Below, in pieces: positions 1 through 9,094 of a DNA stretch of 64,000 bases (positions are counted from its first letter, which is position 1; each line of letters opens with the position of its first letter). Source of the stretch: Parabacteroides sp. PF5-6 (GTDB lineage Bacteria; Bacteroidota; Bacteroidia; Bacteroidales; Tannerellaceae); contig NZ_JAQFIN010000002.1 in the NCBI RefSeq assembly GCF_029504695.1, positions 310,001 to 374,000 of the forward strand, read 5' to 3'. Position numbers and translations under genes: made by a program. The notes beneath the pieces were generated by a model, which was not told the origin of the DNA, searched no databases, and saw only the letters and a program-made list of their open reading frames with translations.

Positions 1-5
1 AGGAA

Positions 6-1073
6 ATGAACAAAGACCATAGTTTTTACATGGCGCGCTGCATCGAGCTGGCGCAAAAGGGGAAAGGATTCACCGCACCCAATCCCATGGTAGGTGCCGT
101 GATCGTACATAAAGGAAAGGTTATCGGAGAAGGCTTCCATCGCCGCCTGGGCGAGCCCCATGCCGAAGTAAACGCCATCGCTTCCGTTCGCGACGAATCG
201 CTATTCAAAGATTCCACCTTATATGTCAACCTCGAACCTTGCTCGCACTACGGCAAGACACCCCCCTGCGCCGAGCTGATCATCCGCAAACAGATCGCCC
301 GCGTTGTGGTCGGCTGCCTCGATCCGTTTCCCGAAGTATCCGGCAGAGGCGTGCGTATGCTGCTCAAAGCCGGAGTCGAAGTGACAACCGGTATCCTGGA
401 AGCCGAATGCCGGGAGCTCAATAAAGCGTTTATGACTTTTCAGGAAAAAGGACGTCCTTACATTATATTAAAATGGGCCCAAAGCGCCGATGGATTTATC
501 GACCGCCACCGCGACGACTATTCCGTTGCGCCCGTCGTCCTGTCGTCGCCTGAGTCACGCCGGCAGGTACATAAACTCCGGTCCGAAGTGTCGGCGATCT
601 TAGTCGGCACGCGCACGGCATTACTCGACAATCCTTCGCTCTCGGTTCGCCATTGGGCAGGGCCTTCACCGGTCAGGCTTACGATCGACCGCCACTTACG
701 CATTCCCTCGCACTACCACCTACTCGACGGAATGATCCCGACCGTAGTCTTTACCTCGCGGGAAGTACAAAACAGCAAAAATATCACCTATATTCCACTC
801 CACCCAACCCGGTCCGTCGCGCAACAGATCCTGGATTACCTGAAAGAAGAAAAGCTGAATTCCCTGTTGGTCGAAGGCGGCTCCCGGTTGTTGCAAAGCT
901 TTCTGTCCGAAGGCCTTTGGGATGAAGCCCGCGTCGAAGTGGTCGCCCGCCACCTGCACGAAGGAGTGAAAGCGCCTGAGATCTGCCGGTCCGTATCGCC
1001 TTATACCCTCACCGGCTCCCAAAAGCTCCCGGATACCGGCGATACCATCCTATCCTATACGCATAATTTCTAA
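6..1073 (+). CDS. ribD: Bifunctional riboflavin deaminase/reductase RibD
   Basis: RibD performs two consecutive cytosolic steps of riboflavin synthesis: deamination of the diamino-hydroxy-phosphoribosylaminopyrimidine, then NADPH-dependent reduction of its ribose. The deaminase zinc site is visible as HAEVNAI (residue 52 on) and PCSHYGKTPPC (78-88). The reductase domain starts near residue 150 (KWAQSADG) and ends with a LVEGGSRLL motif. At 355 residues it has the normal family length and starts five bases into the window, so it is complete. The later pathway enzyme RibBA lies far away at 60 kb, so the pathway is not clustered here. A short palindromic repeat element follows the stop codon. 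Confidence 0.97.
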   Translation: MNKDHSFYMARCIELAQKGKGFTAPNPMVGAVIVHKGKVIGEGFHRRLGEPHAEVNAIASVRDESLFKDSTLYVNLEPCSHYGKTPPCAELIIRKQIARVVVGCLDPFPEVSGRGVRMLLKAGVEVTTGILEAECRELNKAFMTFQEKGRPYIILKWAQSADGFIDRHRDDYSVAPVVLSSPESRRQVHKLRSEVSAILVGTRTALLDNPSLSVRHWAGPSPVRLTIDRHLRIPSHYHLLDGMIPTVVFTSREVQNSKNITYIPLHPTRSVAQQILDYLKEEKLNSLLVEGGSRLLQSFLSEGLWDEARVEVVARHLHEGVKAPEICRSVSPYTLTGSQKLPDTGDTILSYTHNF

Positions 1074-1091
1074 CCGGAGTATATTTTCTTC

Positions 1092-1164
1092 TCCGGGGGA
1101 GTATTCACTTGTTGATAACCGTCAACACATTTGTTGACAATTATCAACAAATAACTACTCCCGG
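1092..1164. repeat. 22-bp palindromic repeat element, two units (copy A1)
   Basis: Two 18-nt palindromic units, TGTTGATAACCGTCAACA (1110-1127) and TGTTGACAATTATCAACA (1132-1149), are separated by four bases, giving a 22-bp period. The array is bracketed by inverted ends, CCGGGGGAGTA on the left and TACTCCCGG on the right. The same left flank and first unit recur at 41707-41817 with four units. It begins 18 bases after the ribD stop. Function unknown; it could be transcribed as a series of hairpins or bind a dimeric protein. Confidence 0.8.
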
Positions 1165-1208
1165 CAATGCACTTAAATACAGGCATTTATACGCGTCGAA
1201 AAAATAGG

Positions 1209-1230
1209 GGAAAAATCGGCTGATTTTTCC
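1209..1230. terminator. Hairpin downstream of ribD
   Basis: GGAAAAATC pairs perfectly with GATTTTTCC across a GGCT loop. There is no long T-run after it, so termination is plausible rather than shown. It lies between ribD and the promoter of the next gene. Confidence 0.4.
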
Positions 1231-1314
1231 AATAATAAAGGCGTCTATGGCTGATCCGGACCCTAAAATTCTATAAATATTGCAGAGAATTAGGTATAAA
1301 GCAAAAAATGTTTC

Positions 1315-1322
1315 TACTTTTG
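1315..1322 (+). promoter_or_regulatory. -7 box of the DUF6242 gene
   Basis: TACTTTTG matches the Bacteroidota -7 consensus TAnnTTTG and lies 30 bases before the ATG at 1352. No convincing TTTG -33 box is seen. Its position inside the upstream-extended reading frame argues that the ATG at 1352, not an earlier codon, is the real start. Confidence 0.6.
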
Positions 1323-1351
1323 TGGCTTTATATGCAAGAAACTTAGTTTGG

Positions 1352-2731
1352 ATGAAAAGTAAATTATTCGTATTAATTACTGGATGCTTGGTTTGGTTGA
1401 TGTCTTCTTGTCTGGGGGATGATAATTATTCATACGAGTATGAATTAGCCAGGAATTGTCAGATCGCTTCTTTCACCCTGGCGAACGATTCGATTACAGA
1501 GCTGTCGAATGTAAAGTTTACAATCGACCAGTTGAGCGGTCTTATTTTCAATATAGACTCGCTTCCGTATGGAACAGTGATGGGCAAAGCCGTCTGCACG
1601 ATCCAATATGCCAACTCTTCGGCCGTATCTTCGATTCAGGTCATGCAGGAAGCCGTGGGTGACACCATCGAATGGAACGCCTCCGATTCATTGGATTTCT
1701 CCCAGCCGGTGCGTTTTGTCGTCTGGGCTTACGACGGTACGGTGTCGAAGACCTACGAAACGAAAATCAACATCCACCAGTTGGTGCCCGATACCATGGA
1801 ATGGTCGTTATATGCTACGAACCTGACGGCACAGACCATGAAAGAGCAAAGGGTTGTTCACCATACCTATCAGGGACAAGAATGTTATTTCCTGTATGGA
1901 GAACCTGCCGGTACGGACCTACCCTACCGCCTCTATTATGCGCCCGCGAACAACCTGGCGAAGTGGACCGAAATACCGCTGGAAGGGCTACCTCCCGGCC
2001 AGATTTATATTCCCCAACTGCGTGAATATGAAGGCGTACTATACGTACCCTCCGCCATCGGGACGCTTTACCAATCGACCGACGGACAACAATGGAAAGC
2101 CGTCCGCAACACCCCGCACGTATCCTATCTTATCGGTGGAATAAACGAAGAAGAATACCAGGGCTCCGTCCTGGCTACGATCGTTGAGGAGAACGGAACA
2201 CTCCACTTCTCGGCCATGGATGAGAATCAGCAATGGGCGGTCGGCGACGAGGTGCCTGCCGGATTCCCGCTGACCGGTTTCGGCTATGAGAATTTCTACT
2301 CCATGTACCATGAGTATCTCATGATCGTGGGCGGACGTACGGCGGACAACCAACTGGTAAACAGTGCGTGGGCAACCCTCGACGGGAAGAGCTGGGCTTT
2401 ATTGACGGATGAAAACGCACACTATTTCGAGCGGATGGAAGGACCGATGGTGAAAGCGTACGACGATAAGATATACCTGATCGGCGGTATCGACGCCGCA
2501 GGAAAAGCGTATAAAGATATTTATGAAACCATAGACAAAGGCGTGAGCTGGGCCAGAGTGGACTCGATGATTATCTTACCGGAAGTGTACCGGGAGAGAG
2601 GATTCGGCACGTTGATTGTCGGCGATGATCAGTACCTGAACATTATCGGAGGCAAGATGTCTTCCCGCGGTAATGTGATGCAGGAGATCTGGCGCGGCCG
2701 GATCAACCGGTTGGTCTATGATCTGAAATGA
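1352..2731 (+). CDS. DUF6242 family surface/periplasmic lipoprotein with kelch-like repeats
   Basis: A 459-residue exported protein. The N-terminus is a lipoprotein signal ending in LMSSC, so it should be lipid-anchored. An N-terminal Ig-like region (about residues 30-150) is followed by repeats resembling beta-propeller blades (IVGGRTADN, IYLIGGIDAAG, LNIIGGK), typical of kelch-type folds. I recognise the family as DUF6242, common in gut Bacteroidales, whose role is unknown. The ATG at 1352 was chosen because the upstream extension covers the promoter and lacks a signal peptide at its own N-terminus. Codon usage resembles the flanking core genes. No enzymatic residues can be named. Confidence 0.8.
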   Translation: MKSKLFVLITGCLVWLMSSCLGDDNYSYEYELARNCQIASFTLANDSITELSNVKFTIDQLSGLIFNIDSLPYGTVMGKAVCTIQYANSSAVSSIQVMQEAVGDTIEWNASDSLDFSQPVRFVVWAYDGTVSKTYETKINIHQLVPDTMEWSLYATNLTAQTMKEQRVVHHTYQGQECYFLYGEPAGTDLPYRLYYAPANNLAKWTEIPLEGLPPGQIYIPQLREYEGVLYVPSAIGTLYQSTDGQQWKAVRNTPHVSYLIGGINEEEYQGSVLATIVEENGTLHFSAMDENQQWAVGDEVPAGFPLTGFGYENFYSMYHEYLMIVGGRTADNQLVNSAWATLDGKSWALLTDENAHYFERMEGPMVKAYDDKIYLIGGIDAAGKAYKDIYETIDKGVSWARVDSMIILPEVYRERGFGTLIVGDDQYLNIIGGKMSSRGNVMQEIWRGRINRLVYDLK

Positions 2732-2842
2732 GTGCTTTCCCGACGCGGAAAGATCTCGTAATTCTGTGGTTTTACATGTTCTTGCATAATTTTGAGAGGT
2801 TTTGAACGTTAAAAAAGAAGTGTGGTATATAACAGCAAACGT

Positions 2843-3547
2843 ATGACTTCAACTTTTTTTCAACGTATCCTCCTGATAATCCTTCTCGCAGGCATATTCC
2901 CGACGCTTCGGGCGCAGGAATATAAATATGAGATCGGCGGCATGGCAGGCATGAGTACCTATATGGGTGATGCCAATAAGACATCCGCCTTTAAAGGGAT
3001 AAATCCGGCTTTCGGAGGTGTTTTTCGGTATAACGCAAACTTCCGATGGGCAATTAAAGCGGACCTGATGTGGGCTCGGGTTTCTGGCAACACATCCGGG
3101 CTCGACAATGCGTTCCCGTTTGAGGGACCCCTTTCGTTCAGCCGAAACCTGATCGAATTGGGCGGACAGGCCGAGTTTAATTTTTTCCCGTATAGCGACC
3201 AGTTCGCTTACCTGAACACGAAACGCCTGACACCTTACATCTTGTTGGGGTTGGGGGTTACGGTTGCGCCAGGCGGGAACAAGACATTGGCCAGTGCGAA
3301 TATTCCGATCGGCGTCGGGTTGAAATATAAAATTAAGAACAGGATCAATCTGGGACTTGAGTTCTCGGTCCACAAACTCTTAGGAGACGGGCTGGAAGGA
3401 GTCGATGAATTGGATGATCCGTACGAAATAGACAGTAGTATTTGGAAGAATAAAGACTGGTATAATTGTTTGATGTTCTCTGTTACCTGGGACTTCGGGC
3501 CACGAAACAGACCCTGTAACAACGTCAATAGCATTACCGGCTATTAG
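2843..3547 (+). CDS. DUF6089 / PorG-like outer-membrane beta-barrel protein
   Basis: A 234-residue protein with an N-terminal signal peptide (cut near LRAQ) followed by alternating amphipathic strands and a terminal aromatic-rich strand, as in small outer-membrane barrels. It resembles DUF6089 proteins including PorG of the type IX secretion system of Porphyromonas gingivalis. As I recall, PorG also lies immediately before uppS, omp85 and two ompH genes in that organism. The gene precedes uppS by 11 bases and probably heads the uppS-bamA operon. Start at 2843 was chosen because the signal peptide begins there. Whether this strain has a working type IX system cannot be seen in this window. Confidence 0.75.
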   Translation: MTSTFFQRILLIILLAGIFPTLRAQEYKYEIGGMAGMSTYMGDANKTSAFKGINPAFGGVFRYNANFRWAIKADLMWARVSGNTSGLDNAFPFEGPLSFSRNLIELGGQAEFNFFPYSDQFAYLNTKRLTPYILLGLGVTVAPGGNKTLASANIPIGVGLKYKIKNRINLGLEFSVHKLLGDGLEGVDELDDPYEIDSSIWKNKDWYNCLMFSVTWDFGPRNRPCNNVNSITGY

Positions 3548-3558
3548 AAAAAACAAAA

Positions 3559-4308
3559 ATGTCGCTAATAAACGAAATAGACAGAGACAGATTGCCCGGG
3601 CATATCGCAATCATCATGGACGGAAACGGACGTTGGGCGAAATCCCGGGGAAAGGACCGCAGCTATGGGCACCAGGAAGGTGTTGTCTCTGTTCGTAAAG
3701 TATTGGAAGCGGCAACCACCATCGGACTGAAATACCTCACTGTATATACTTTCTCTACCGAAAACTGGAATCGTCCGACCGAAGAAGTGCAGGCCCTGAT
3801 GAGCCTGTTAGTCTCGGCAATCCAAAAAGAGACTCCCGACCTGATGAAGAATAACATCCGGCTGAAAGCCATCGGGGACTTAAACCGCCTGCCGGAAGAC
3901 GTGCGCGCCACCTTGCTGGAATGCATCGAATTGACCTCCGGCAATACCGGGACCACCCTGGCGCTTGCCCTGAGCTATTCCTCACGCTGGGAAATCACCG
4001 AAGCGGCACGCCGGATGACACAGGAAGTGGCAGCCGGCCGGTTGGCATTAGAAGACATTACAGAAGAGCAATTATCCAACCACCTGACCACAGTTGGCAT
4101 TCCCGACCCGGATCTATTGGTGCGGACCGGCGGAGAAAAGCGGATCAGCAATTTCCTGCTTTGGCAACTATCCTATGCAGAATTGTATTTTACCGATATA
4201 TTTTGGCCCGATTTCAGAGAAGAGGAGTTGTATGGAGCGATCGTGTATTACCAACAACGGGAAAGACGTTTTGGCAAAACAAGTGAGCAAATAAACTATA
4301 AACAATAG
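3559..4308 (+). CDS. uppS: Isoprenyl transferase (undecaprenyl diphosphate synthase)
   Basis: UppS condenses isopentenyl diphosphate onto farnesyl diphosphate in cis to make the C55 lipid carrier for peptidoglycan and O-glycan synthesis. Signature motifs are present: [16 protein letters not shown] near the start (catalytic Asp), [19 protein letters not shown], and the C-terminal [18 protein letters not shown] with [12 protein letters not shown]. Length 249 residues is standard. It follows the PorG-like gene by 11 bases and precedes bamA by 8, so the three are probably cotranscribed as an envelope-biogenesis unit. Confidence 0.97.
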   Translation: MSLINEIDRDRLPGHIAIIMDGNGRWAKSRGKDRSYGHQEGVVSVRKVLEAATTIGLKYLTVYTFSTENWNRPTEEVQALMSLLVSAIQKETPDLMKNNIRLKAIGDLNRLPEDVRATLLECIELTSGNTGTTLALALSYSSRWEITEAARRMTQEVAAGRLALEDITEEQLSNHLTTVGIPDPDLLVRTGGEKRISNFLLWQLSYAELYFTDIFWPDFREEELYGAIVYYQQRERRFGKTSEQINYKQ

Positions 4309-4316
4309 TTGTAAAT

Positions 4317-7019
4317 ATGTACAAAAGATTAGTGCTGTTATTGATGATTGTCTTGGGCTTCGCTGTTAGTGCTTCGGCACAGGAAAAAGACACCACCCAA
4401 GTAGAAGTTGAAGCACCGGCTGAGCTACCGGTCATTTCGTATACTTCGTCACCCCGCAAATACAAGATTGCGGATATCAAGGTGACCGGTATGCCGAATT
4501 ATCAAGATTATTTGTTGATCGGTTTCTCCGGCCTCTCCGTAGGCGATGAGATATTCGTGCCCGGGGAAGAGATCGCACAGGCGACCAAACGTTTCTGGCG
4601 ACATGGTCTCTTTTCGGATGTCAAGATCCTGGCTTCAAAGATTGAAGGCGACCAGATTTGGCTGGAGTTCCGTTTGCAACCCCGCCCTAAAATATCGCAG
4701 GTAACCTACCACGGGATCAAAAAAAGCGAACGCGACGACCTGGAATCGAAAGTAGGCCTCCGCAAAGGCTTCCAGGTGACTCCGAACGTATTGGACCGGA
4801 CCAAGATCGTGATCGAACGCTATTTCGACGGCAAAGGATTTAAGAATGTAGAAATCGATATCAGCCAGAAAGACGACCTGACCAATGCCGGGGAAGTCGC
4901 GATTGATATTTATATCGACAAAAACGAAAAGACCAAGATTCATCGCATCTTCTTCGAAGGAAATGAAGCTTTAGCGAACCGAGATCTGAAGAAAGCGATG
5001 AAAAAGACCAATGAGAAAGCGGATTGGGGATACGATTTCATCACGAGCATCAAAGAGATGTTCAGCACGAAGAAGTTCACCACCGAAGAATATGAAAACG
5101 ATAAAGCGAATATCATCACCAAATATAACGAATTGGGGTATCGCGATGCCAAGATCGTCATGGATAGCGTGGCGAATCACAATGAAAAAACGGTCGATAT
5201 CTTCCTCAATATCGAAGAAGGGCAGCAGTATTTCCTGAAAGACGTCAACTTCGTCGGGAACACCAAATACCCCTCCGAGCAACTGGAATTCGTCCTGGGC
5301 ATGAAAGCCGGGGATGTCTACAACCAGAAGAAACTGGGCGAACGCTTAAATATAGAAGACGATGCGGTTGCCAACCTGTATATGAACCAGGGTTACCTGT
5401 TCTTCCAGGCCGATCCGGTCGAAATCGAAGTCGAGAACGACTCGATCTCACTTGAGATCCGTATTCAGGAAGGGCCGCAGGCGACGATCAACCGCATCAT
5501 CATCAACGGGAACGACCGTTTGTATGAAGACGTCGTACGCCGTGAGTTGCGAACCAAACCGGGCATGCTGTTCAGCCGCGAAGACCTGATGCGTTCCTTG
5601 CGCGAATTGGCGCAGATGGGTCACTTCGACCCGGAGAATATGGTGCCGAACCCGCTGCCTGATATCGATAACGGGACAGTGGACATCGAATACAATCTGG
5701 TATCCAAAGCAAACGACCAGGTCGAGCTTTCTGCCGGTTGGGGACAGACCGGGGTGATCGGTAAGGTCAGCTTGAAGTTCACCAACTTCTCCATGAAGAA
5801 CTTCCTGAATCCGAATACGTACAAAGGCATCATTCCCCAGGGAGAAGGACAGACACTGACCTTGAGCGGACAGACCAACGGACGCTACTACCAGGCTTAC
5901 AGTGTTTCGTTTATCGATCCCTGGTTTGGAGGCAAACGCCCGAATACCTTATCCGTAAGTGCGTATTTCTCCAAACAAACGGATATCAGCAGCAGCTACC
6001 TGAGCAACAACAGCTATTACGATCCGTACAGCTATTACAACTACGGCGGATACGGCGGATACGGTGGCTACGGTTACGGTGGCTACGGCAACTACGGCGG
6101 ATATGGCAACTACGGCAATTACGAATATGCCTACGACCCCGATAAATACATCACCATGTTCGGGATCGCTGCCGGCTACGGAAAGCGTCTGAACTGGCCC
6201 GATGACTATTTCCAGTTCATGGCTACCTTCAACTACCAGATGTACACGATGAAAGACTGGGACTACTTCCTGGTGAACAACGGTACGTGCCATAACTTCA
6301 ATATCGAATTGATGTTGCAGCGTAACTCGGTCGACAACCCGTTGTATTCGCGTAGCGGTTCGCAGTTCACCTTCTCGGTGAGCGCCACGCCGCCCTACTC
6401 GCTGTTCGACAACAAAGACTACGCCGCCATGAGCAGCGACGATCAATCCAAATACCGGTTTATCGAATACCACAAATGGAAATTCAAAGCCAAGACTTTC
6501 GTTCCATTGATCCCATTGACTTCGGGCATCAAACGTACGCCGGTCCTGATGGCCCGCGCCGAATACGGGCTGTTGGGTTCCTACACGGAAGCGAAGCGTT
6601 CACCGTTCGAAACCTTCTACATGGGGGGCGACGGGATGTCGGGCTATTCCAGTACCTACGCCACCGAAACGATCGGATTGCGCGGATACGAAAACGGAAC
6701 AATCGCCGGTAACGGAGGATACAGCTCTTACGGATACGCGTATTCCCGCCTGAGCATGGAATTGAGATATCCCTTCTTACTCGAACCGACCTCTACGATC
6801 TACGGATTGGCATTCATCGAAGCCGGTAACGCGTGGACAAGCATTTCCAAGTTCAATCCGTTCGACCTGAAACGTTCGGCGGGTGTGGGTGTGCGTATCT
6901 TCCTGCCGATGATCGGTTTGATGGGGATCGACTATGCCTATGGATTCGACAAACCGAACTTCGGAAGCAACGAACGGGGCGGCAGTCAGTTCCACTTTAT
7001 CTTAGGTCAGGAATTTTAA
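4317..7019 (+). CDS. bamA: Outer-membrane assembly factor BamA with Gly/Tyr-rich insert
   Basis: BamA inserts beta-barrel proteins into the outer membrane. A signal peptide (SASAQ) is followed by about five POTRA domains (residues 50-450) and a C-terminal Omp85 barrel. The barrel holds the conserved lid-loop motif GLRGYENG (near residue 785) and ends in an aromatic residue (GQEF). The 900-residue length is usual for Bacteroidales. An insertion of about 40 residues made almost only of Gly, Tyr and Asn (about 566-608) breaks the barrel region, probably in a surface loop. It lies in the uppS-bamA-skp-skp cluster. Confidence 0.95.
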   Translation: MYKRLVLLLMIVLGFAVSASAQEKDTTQVEVEAPAELPVISYTSSPRKYKIADIKVTGMPNYQDYLLIGFSGLSVGDEIFVPGEEIAQATKRFWRHGLFSDVKILASKIEGDQIWLEFRLQPRPKISQVTYHGIKKSERDDLESKVGLRKGFQVTPNVLDRTKIVIERYFDGKGFKNVEIDISQKDDLTNAGEVAIDIYIDKNEKTKIHRIFFEGNEALANRDLKKAMKKTNEKADWGYDFITSIKEMFSTKKFTTEEYENDKANIITKYNELGYRDAKIVMDSVANHNEKTVDIFLNIEEGQQYFLKDVNFVGNTKYPSEQLEFVLGMKAGDVYNQKKLGERLNIEDDAVANLYMNQGYLFFQADPVEIEVENDSISLEIRIQEGPQATINRIIINGNDRLYEDVVRRELRTKPGMLFSREDLMRSLRELAQMGHFDPENMVPNPLPDIDNGTVDIEYNLVSKANDQVELSAGWGQTGVIGKVSLKFTNFSMKNFLNPNTYKGIIPQGEGQTLTLSGQTNGRYYQAYSVSFIDPWFGGKRPNTLSVSAYFSKQTDISSSYLSNNSYYDPYSYYNYGGYGGYGGYGYGGYGNYGGYGNYGNYEYAYDPDKYITMFGIAAGYGKRLNWPDDYFQFMATFNYQMYTMKDWDYFLVNNGTCHNFNIELMLQRNSVDNPLYSRSGSQFTFSVSATPPYSLFDNKDYAAMSSDDQSKYRFIEYHKWKFKAKTFVPLIPLTSGIKRTPVLMARAEYGLLGSYTEAKRSPFETFYMGGDGMSGYSSTYATETIGLRGYENGTIAGNGGYSSYGYAYSRLSMELRYPFLLEPTSTIYGLAFIEAGNAWTSISKFNPFDLKRSAGVGVRIFLPMIGLMGIDYAYGFDKPNFGSNERGGSQFHFILGQEF

Positions 7020-7056
7020 TTAACGTAATTTAGAGCCTATTTGCTAAACCCTCTGT

Positions 7057-7064
7057 TATATTTG
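7057..7064 (+). promoter_or_regulatory. -7 box before first skp gene
   Basis: TATATTTG matches TAnnTTTG and lies 49 bases before the ATG at 7114. No well-spaced -33 box is seen. It suggests the first chaperone gene can be transcribed separately from bamA. Confidence 0.5.
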
Positions 7065-7113
7065 CAGTCTATGTAATAACTCAACGGTTGTGTAATTTAA
7101 AAAGGAGAAAGTT

Positions 7114-7629
7114 ATGAAAAAGATGATGGTAATATGCGCGCTGACGCTATTGAGTACTGTCGGCGCGATGGCACAGAAGTTTGCATTGATCGACATGGAG
7201 TATATCCTGAAGAATATTCCCGCATACGAAATGACGAACGAACAGCTCAGCCAGCTCTCGATGAAATGGCAGAACGAAGTCGAAGCGATCCAGCAGGAAG
7301 CGCAGAATATGTATAAGACCTACCAGAGCGACCTGGTGTTCCTCTCCGCCGAGATGAAAGACAAACGGCAGGAAGAGATTATCAAGAAAGAACAGGAAGC
7401 GATGGATCTCAAACGGAAGTATTTCGGTGCCGAAGGCGAACTATTCAAACGCCGGGAAAGCCTGATGAAGCCGATCCAGGACGAAGTCTATAATGCGGTG
7501 AAAGAAATCTCGGAAGCGAACAACTATCAACTGGTGGTCGACCGCGCTTCGGCCATGAGTGTTATTTTCGCTTCACCCAAGATTGACATTAGTAATGAAG
7601 TACTTGTAAAATTAGGATATTCAAAATAA
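7114..7629 (+). CDS. OmpH/Skp family periplasmic chaperone (first copy)
   Basis: Skp-like chaperones hold unfolded outer-membrane proteins in the periplasm and pass them to BamA. This 171-residue protein has a signal peptide (GAMAQ), the short N-terminal strand FALIDMEYIL typical of OmpH, a long charged coiled coil (about residues 50-130) and a C-terminal return strand (YQLVVDRAS). It lies 95 bases after bamA and before a second, divergent copy. Paired copies in this position are common in Bacteroidales. Confidence 0.92.
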   Translation: MKKMMVICALTLLSTVGAMAQKFALIDMEYILKNIPAYEMTNEQLSQLSMKWQNEVEAIQQEAQNMYKTYQSDLVFLSAEMKDKRQEEIIKKEQEAMDLKRKYFGAEGELFKRRESLMKPIQDEVYNAVKEISEANNYQLVVDRASAMSVIFASPKIDISNEVLVKLGYSK

Positions 7630-7634
7630 ATCCG

Positions 7635-7642
7635 TACATTTG
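7635..7642 (+). promoter_or_regulatory. -7 box before second skp gene
   Basis: TACATTTG fits the TAnnTTTG consensus 47 bases before the ATG at 7689, only a few bases after the stop of the first skp gene. Confidence 0.5.
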
Positions 7643-7688
7643 TGCACTTTATCAGGAATTTAATAACAAAAGTAATACAGTAAAGAAG

Positions 7689-8186
7689 ATGAAGAAACTT
7701 GTCGCCCTTGTGGTTATTATGCTGCTTCCGTTGGGAGTTTTCGCTCAGGAGGTTAAGATCGCGTTTGTGAATACGCAGGAGATATTGATGGCTATGCCGG
7801 AATTGACTGCCATGAATAAACAACTCGAGGATCTGAACCTGGAATTCGAGAACGAATTGAAAAGTATGAACGAAGAATATACAAACAAATACCAAGCGTT
7901 TGTTCAACAACAAGATTCTTTGACAGAAAATATCCGTTTGAGAAGAATGCAAGAGATTCAAGACCTCCAACAACGTATGGAACAGTTGTATCAGGTAGCT
8001 CAGCAAACCGTTGCTCAAAAGCAGGAAGAGCTGTTCAAACCGGTACAGGAGAAGATGATGAAAGCGATCAATGATGTGGGTACTGAAAACAAGTACACCT
8101 ATATAGTCAACGCAGGTACATTACTGTACACCGGTGATACTTCAATCGACGCGACTCCGCTGGTAAAAAGAAAACTGGGAATCTGA
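7689..8186 (+). CDS. OmpH/Skp family periplasmic chaperone (second copy)
   Basis: A 165-residue paralogue of the preceding gene with the same plan: signal peptide (GVFAQ), strand KIAFVNTQEILMAMPE, a Gln/Glu-rich coiled coil (about 45-125) and a C-terminal strand (YTYIVNAGTLLY). The coiled coil differs in charge pattern and is richer in Gln than in copy one, so the two probably form different trimers or serve different clients. A strong hairpin terminator lies after the stop. Confidence 0.92.
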   Translation: MKKLVALVVIMLLPLGVFAQEVKIAFVNTQEILMAMPELTAMNKQLEDLNLEFENELKSMNEEYTNKYQAFVQQQDSLTENIRLRRMQEIQDLQQRMEQLYQVAQQTVAQKQEELFKPVQEKMMKAINDVGTENKYTYIVNAGTLLYTGDTSIDATPLVKRKLGI

Positions 8187-8208
8187 TCCCGGCTTTAATG
8201 AAGATAAG

Positions 8209-8238
8209 AAAGGATGCTTTTAGTAAAAGGCATCCTTT
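8209..8238 (+). terminator. Rho-independent terminator after skp2
   Basis: AAAGGATGC pairs with GCATCCTTT, extended inward by TTTT/AAAA with one bulged base. It separates the bamA-skp block from murI. Confidence 0.75.
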
Positions 8239-8257
8239 GTCATATAAATGAAAGGCT

Positions 8258-9094
8258 ATGTTTGCACAAGTTCCCGGCCCTATCGGCATATTTGATTCCG
8301 GCTATGGCGGTCTTACCATCTTCGATAAGATCCGCAAACGGATGCCGGCCTACGACTATATCTATCTGGGAGATAACGCCCGGACACCCTATGGTCCCCG
8401 CTCCTTTGATGTGGTCTATCAGTTTACCCGCCAGGCCGTCGAAAGGCTCTTTGAAGAAGGGTGCCAACTGATTATTCTGGCCTGCAATACGGCTTCGGCC
8501 AAGGCATTACGTACCATCCAGCAGCAAGATCTGCCCCGGTGGGATGCCGATCGCCGGGTGTTGGGTGTCATCCGTCCGACGGTAGAAGTACTTGGCGAAC
8601 TGAGCCGGACGCGGCATATCGGCATCTTGGGCACGACCGGAACCATTTCCTCCCAATCGTATACGCTCGAGATCGAAAAATTATTCCCGGACATGACCGT
8701 GACGAGCGAAGCCTGCCCGATGTGGGTTCCACTGGTTGAGAACAACGAGTACGACTCGCCCGGAGCTGACTATTTCATTCGGAAACATCTGGATCATATC
8801 CTCGCTGCCGATCCGCAGATCGACACACTGGTTCTGGGCTGTACGCATTATCCGCTCCTATGGGATAAGATCAAGCAGTTTATTCCTCAACATATCCATG
8901 TGCTCGCCCAGGGCGAATATGTGGCTGCCAGCCTGGAGAACTACCTTATGCGCCATCCTGAGATGGAGGCACGACTGACGAAAGGCAGCCAATCCCGTTT
9001 TATGACGACGGAGTCTGAAGAGAAGTTTGCCGAAGCGGCCTCCCTCTTCCTGCAAGATCCGGTTGAAGTATCCCAAATCACCATCGAAGGATGA
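8258..9094 (+). CDS. murI: Glutamate racemase
   Basis: MurI interconverts L- and D-glutamate, supplying D-Glu for the peptidoglycan stem peptide. Both catalytic cysteines are seen in their usual contexts, LACNTAS and LGCTHYPLL, and the N-terminal GIFDSGYGGLTI motif is intact. The 278-residue length is normal. The start is set by the GIFDSG motif, since no later ATG precedes it. The stop codon overlaps the start of the next gene (ATGA), so it is translationally coupled to the M15 dipeptidase, another cell-wall gene. Confidence 0.97.
   Translation: MFAQVPGPIGIFDSGYGGLTIFDKIRKRMPAYDYIYLGDNARTPYGPRSFDVVYQFTRQAVERLFEEGCQLIILACNTASAKALRTIQQQDLPRWDADRRVLGVIRPTVEVLGELSRTRHIGILGTTGTISSQSYTLEIEKLFPDMTVTSEACPMWVPLVENNEYDSPGADYFIRKHLDHILAADPQIDTLVLGCTHYPLLWDKIKQFIPQHIHVLAQGEYVAASLENYLMRHPEMEARLTKGSQSRFMTTESEEKFAEAASLFLQDPVEVSQITIEG

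Noticed and set aside
1110..1149. Repeat element A as DnaA boxes or a replication origin
   Set aside because: The units lack the TTATCCACA DnaA box and no dnaA, dnaN or AT-rich unwinding region is nearby.
8257..8264. TATGTTTG resembling a -7 box
   Set aside because: It overlaps the murI start codon and arises from ATG TTT; the gene has no later start before its conserved motif.
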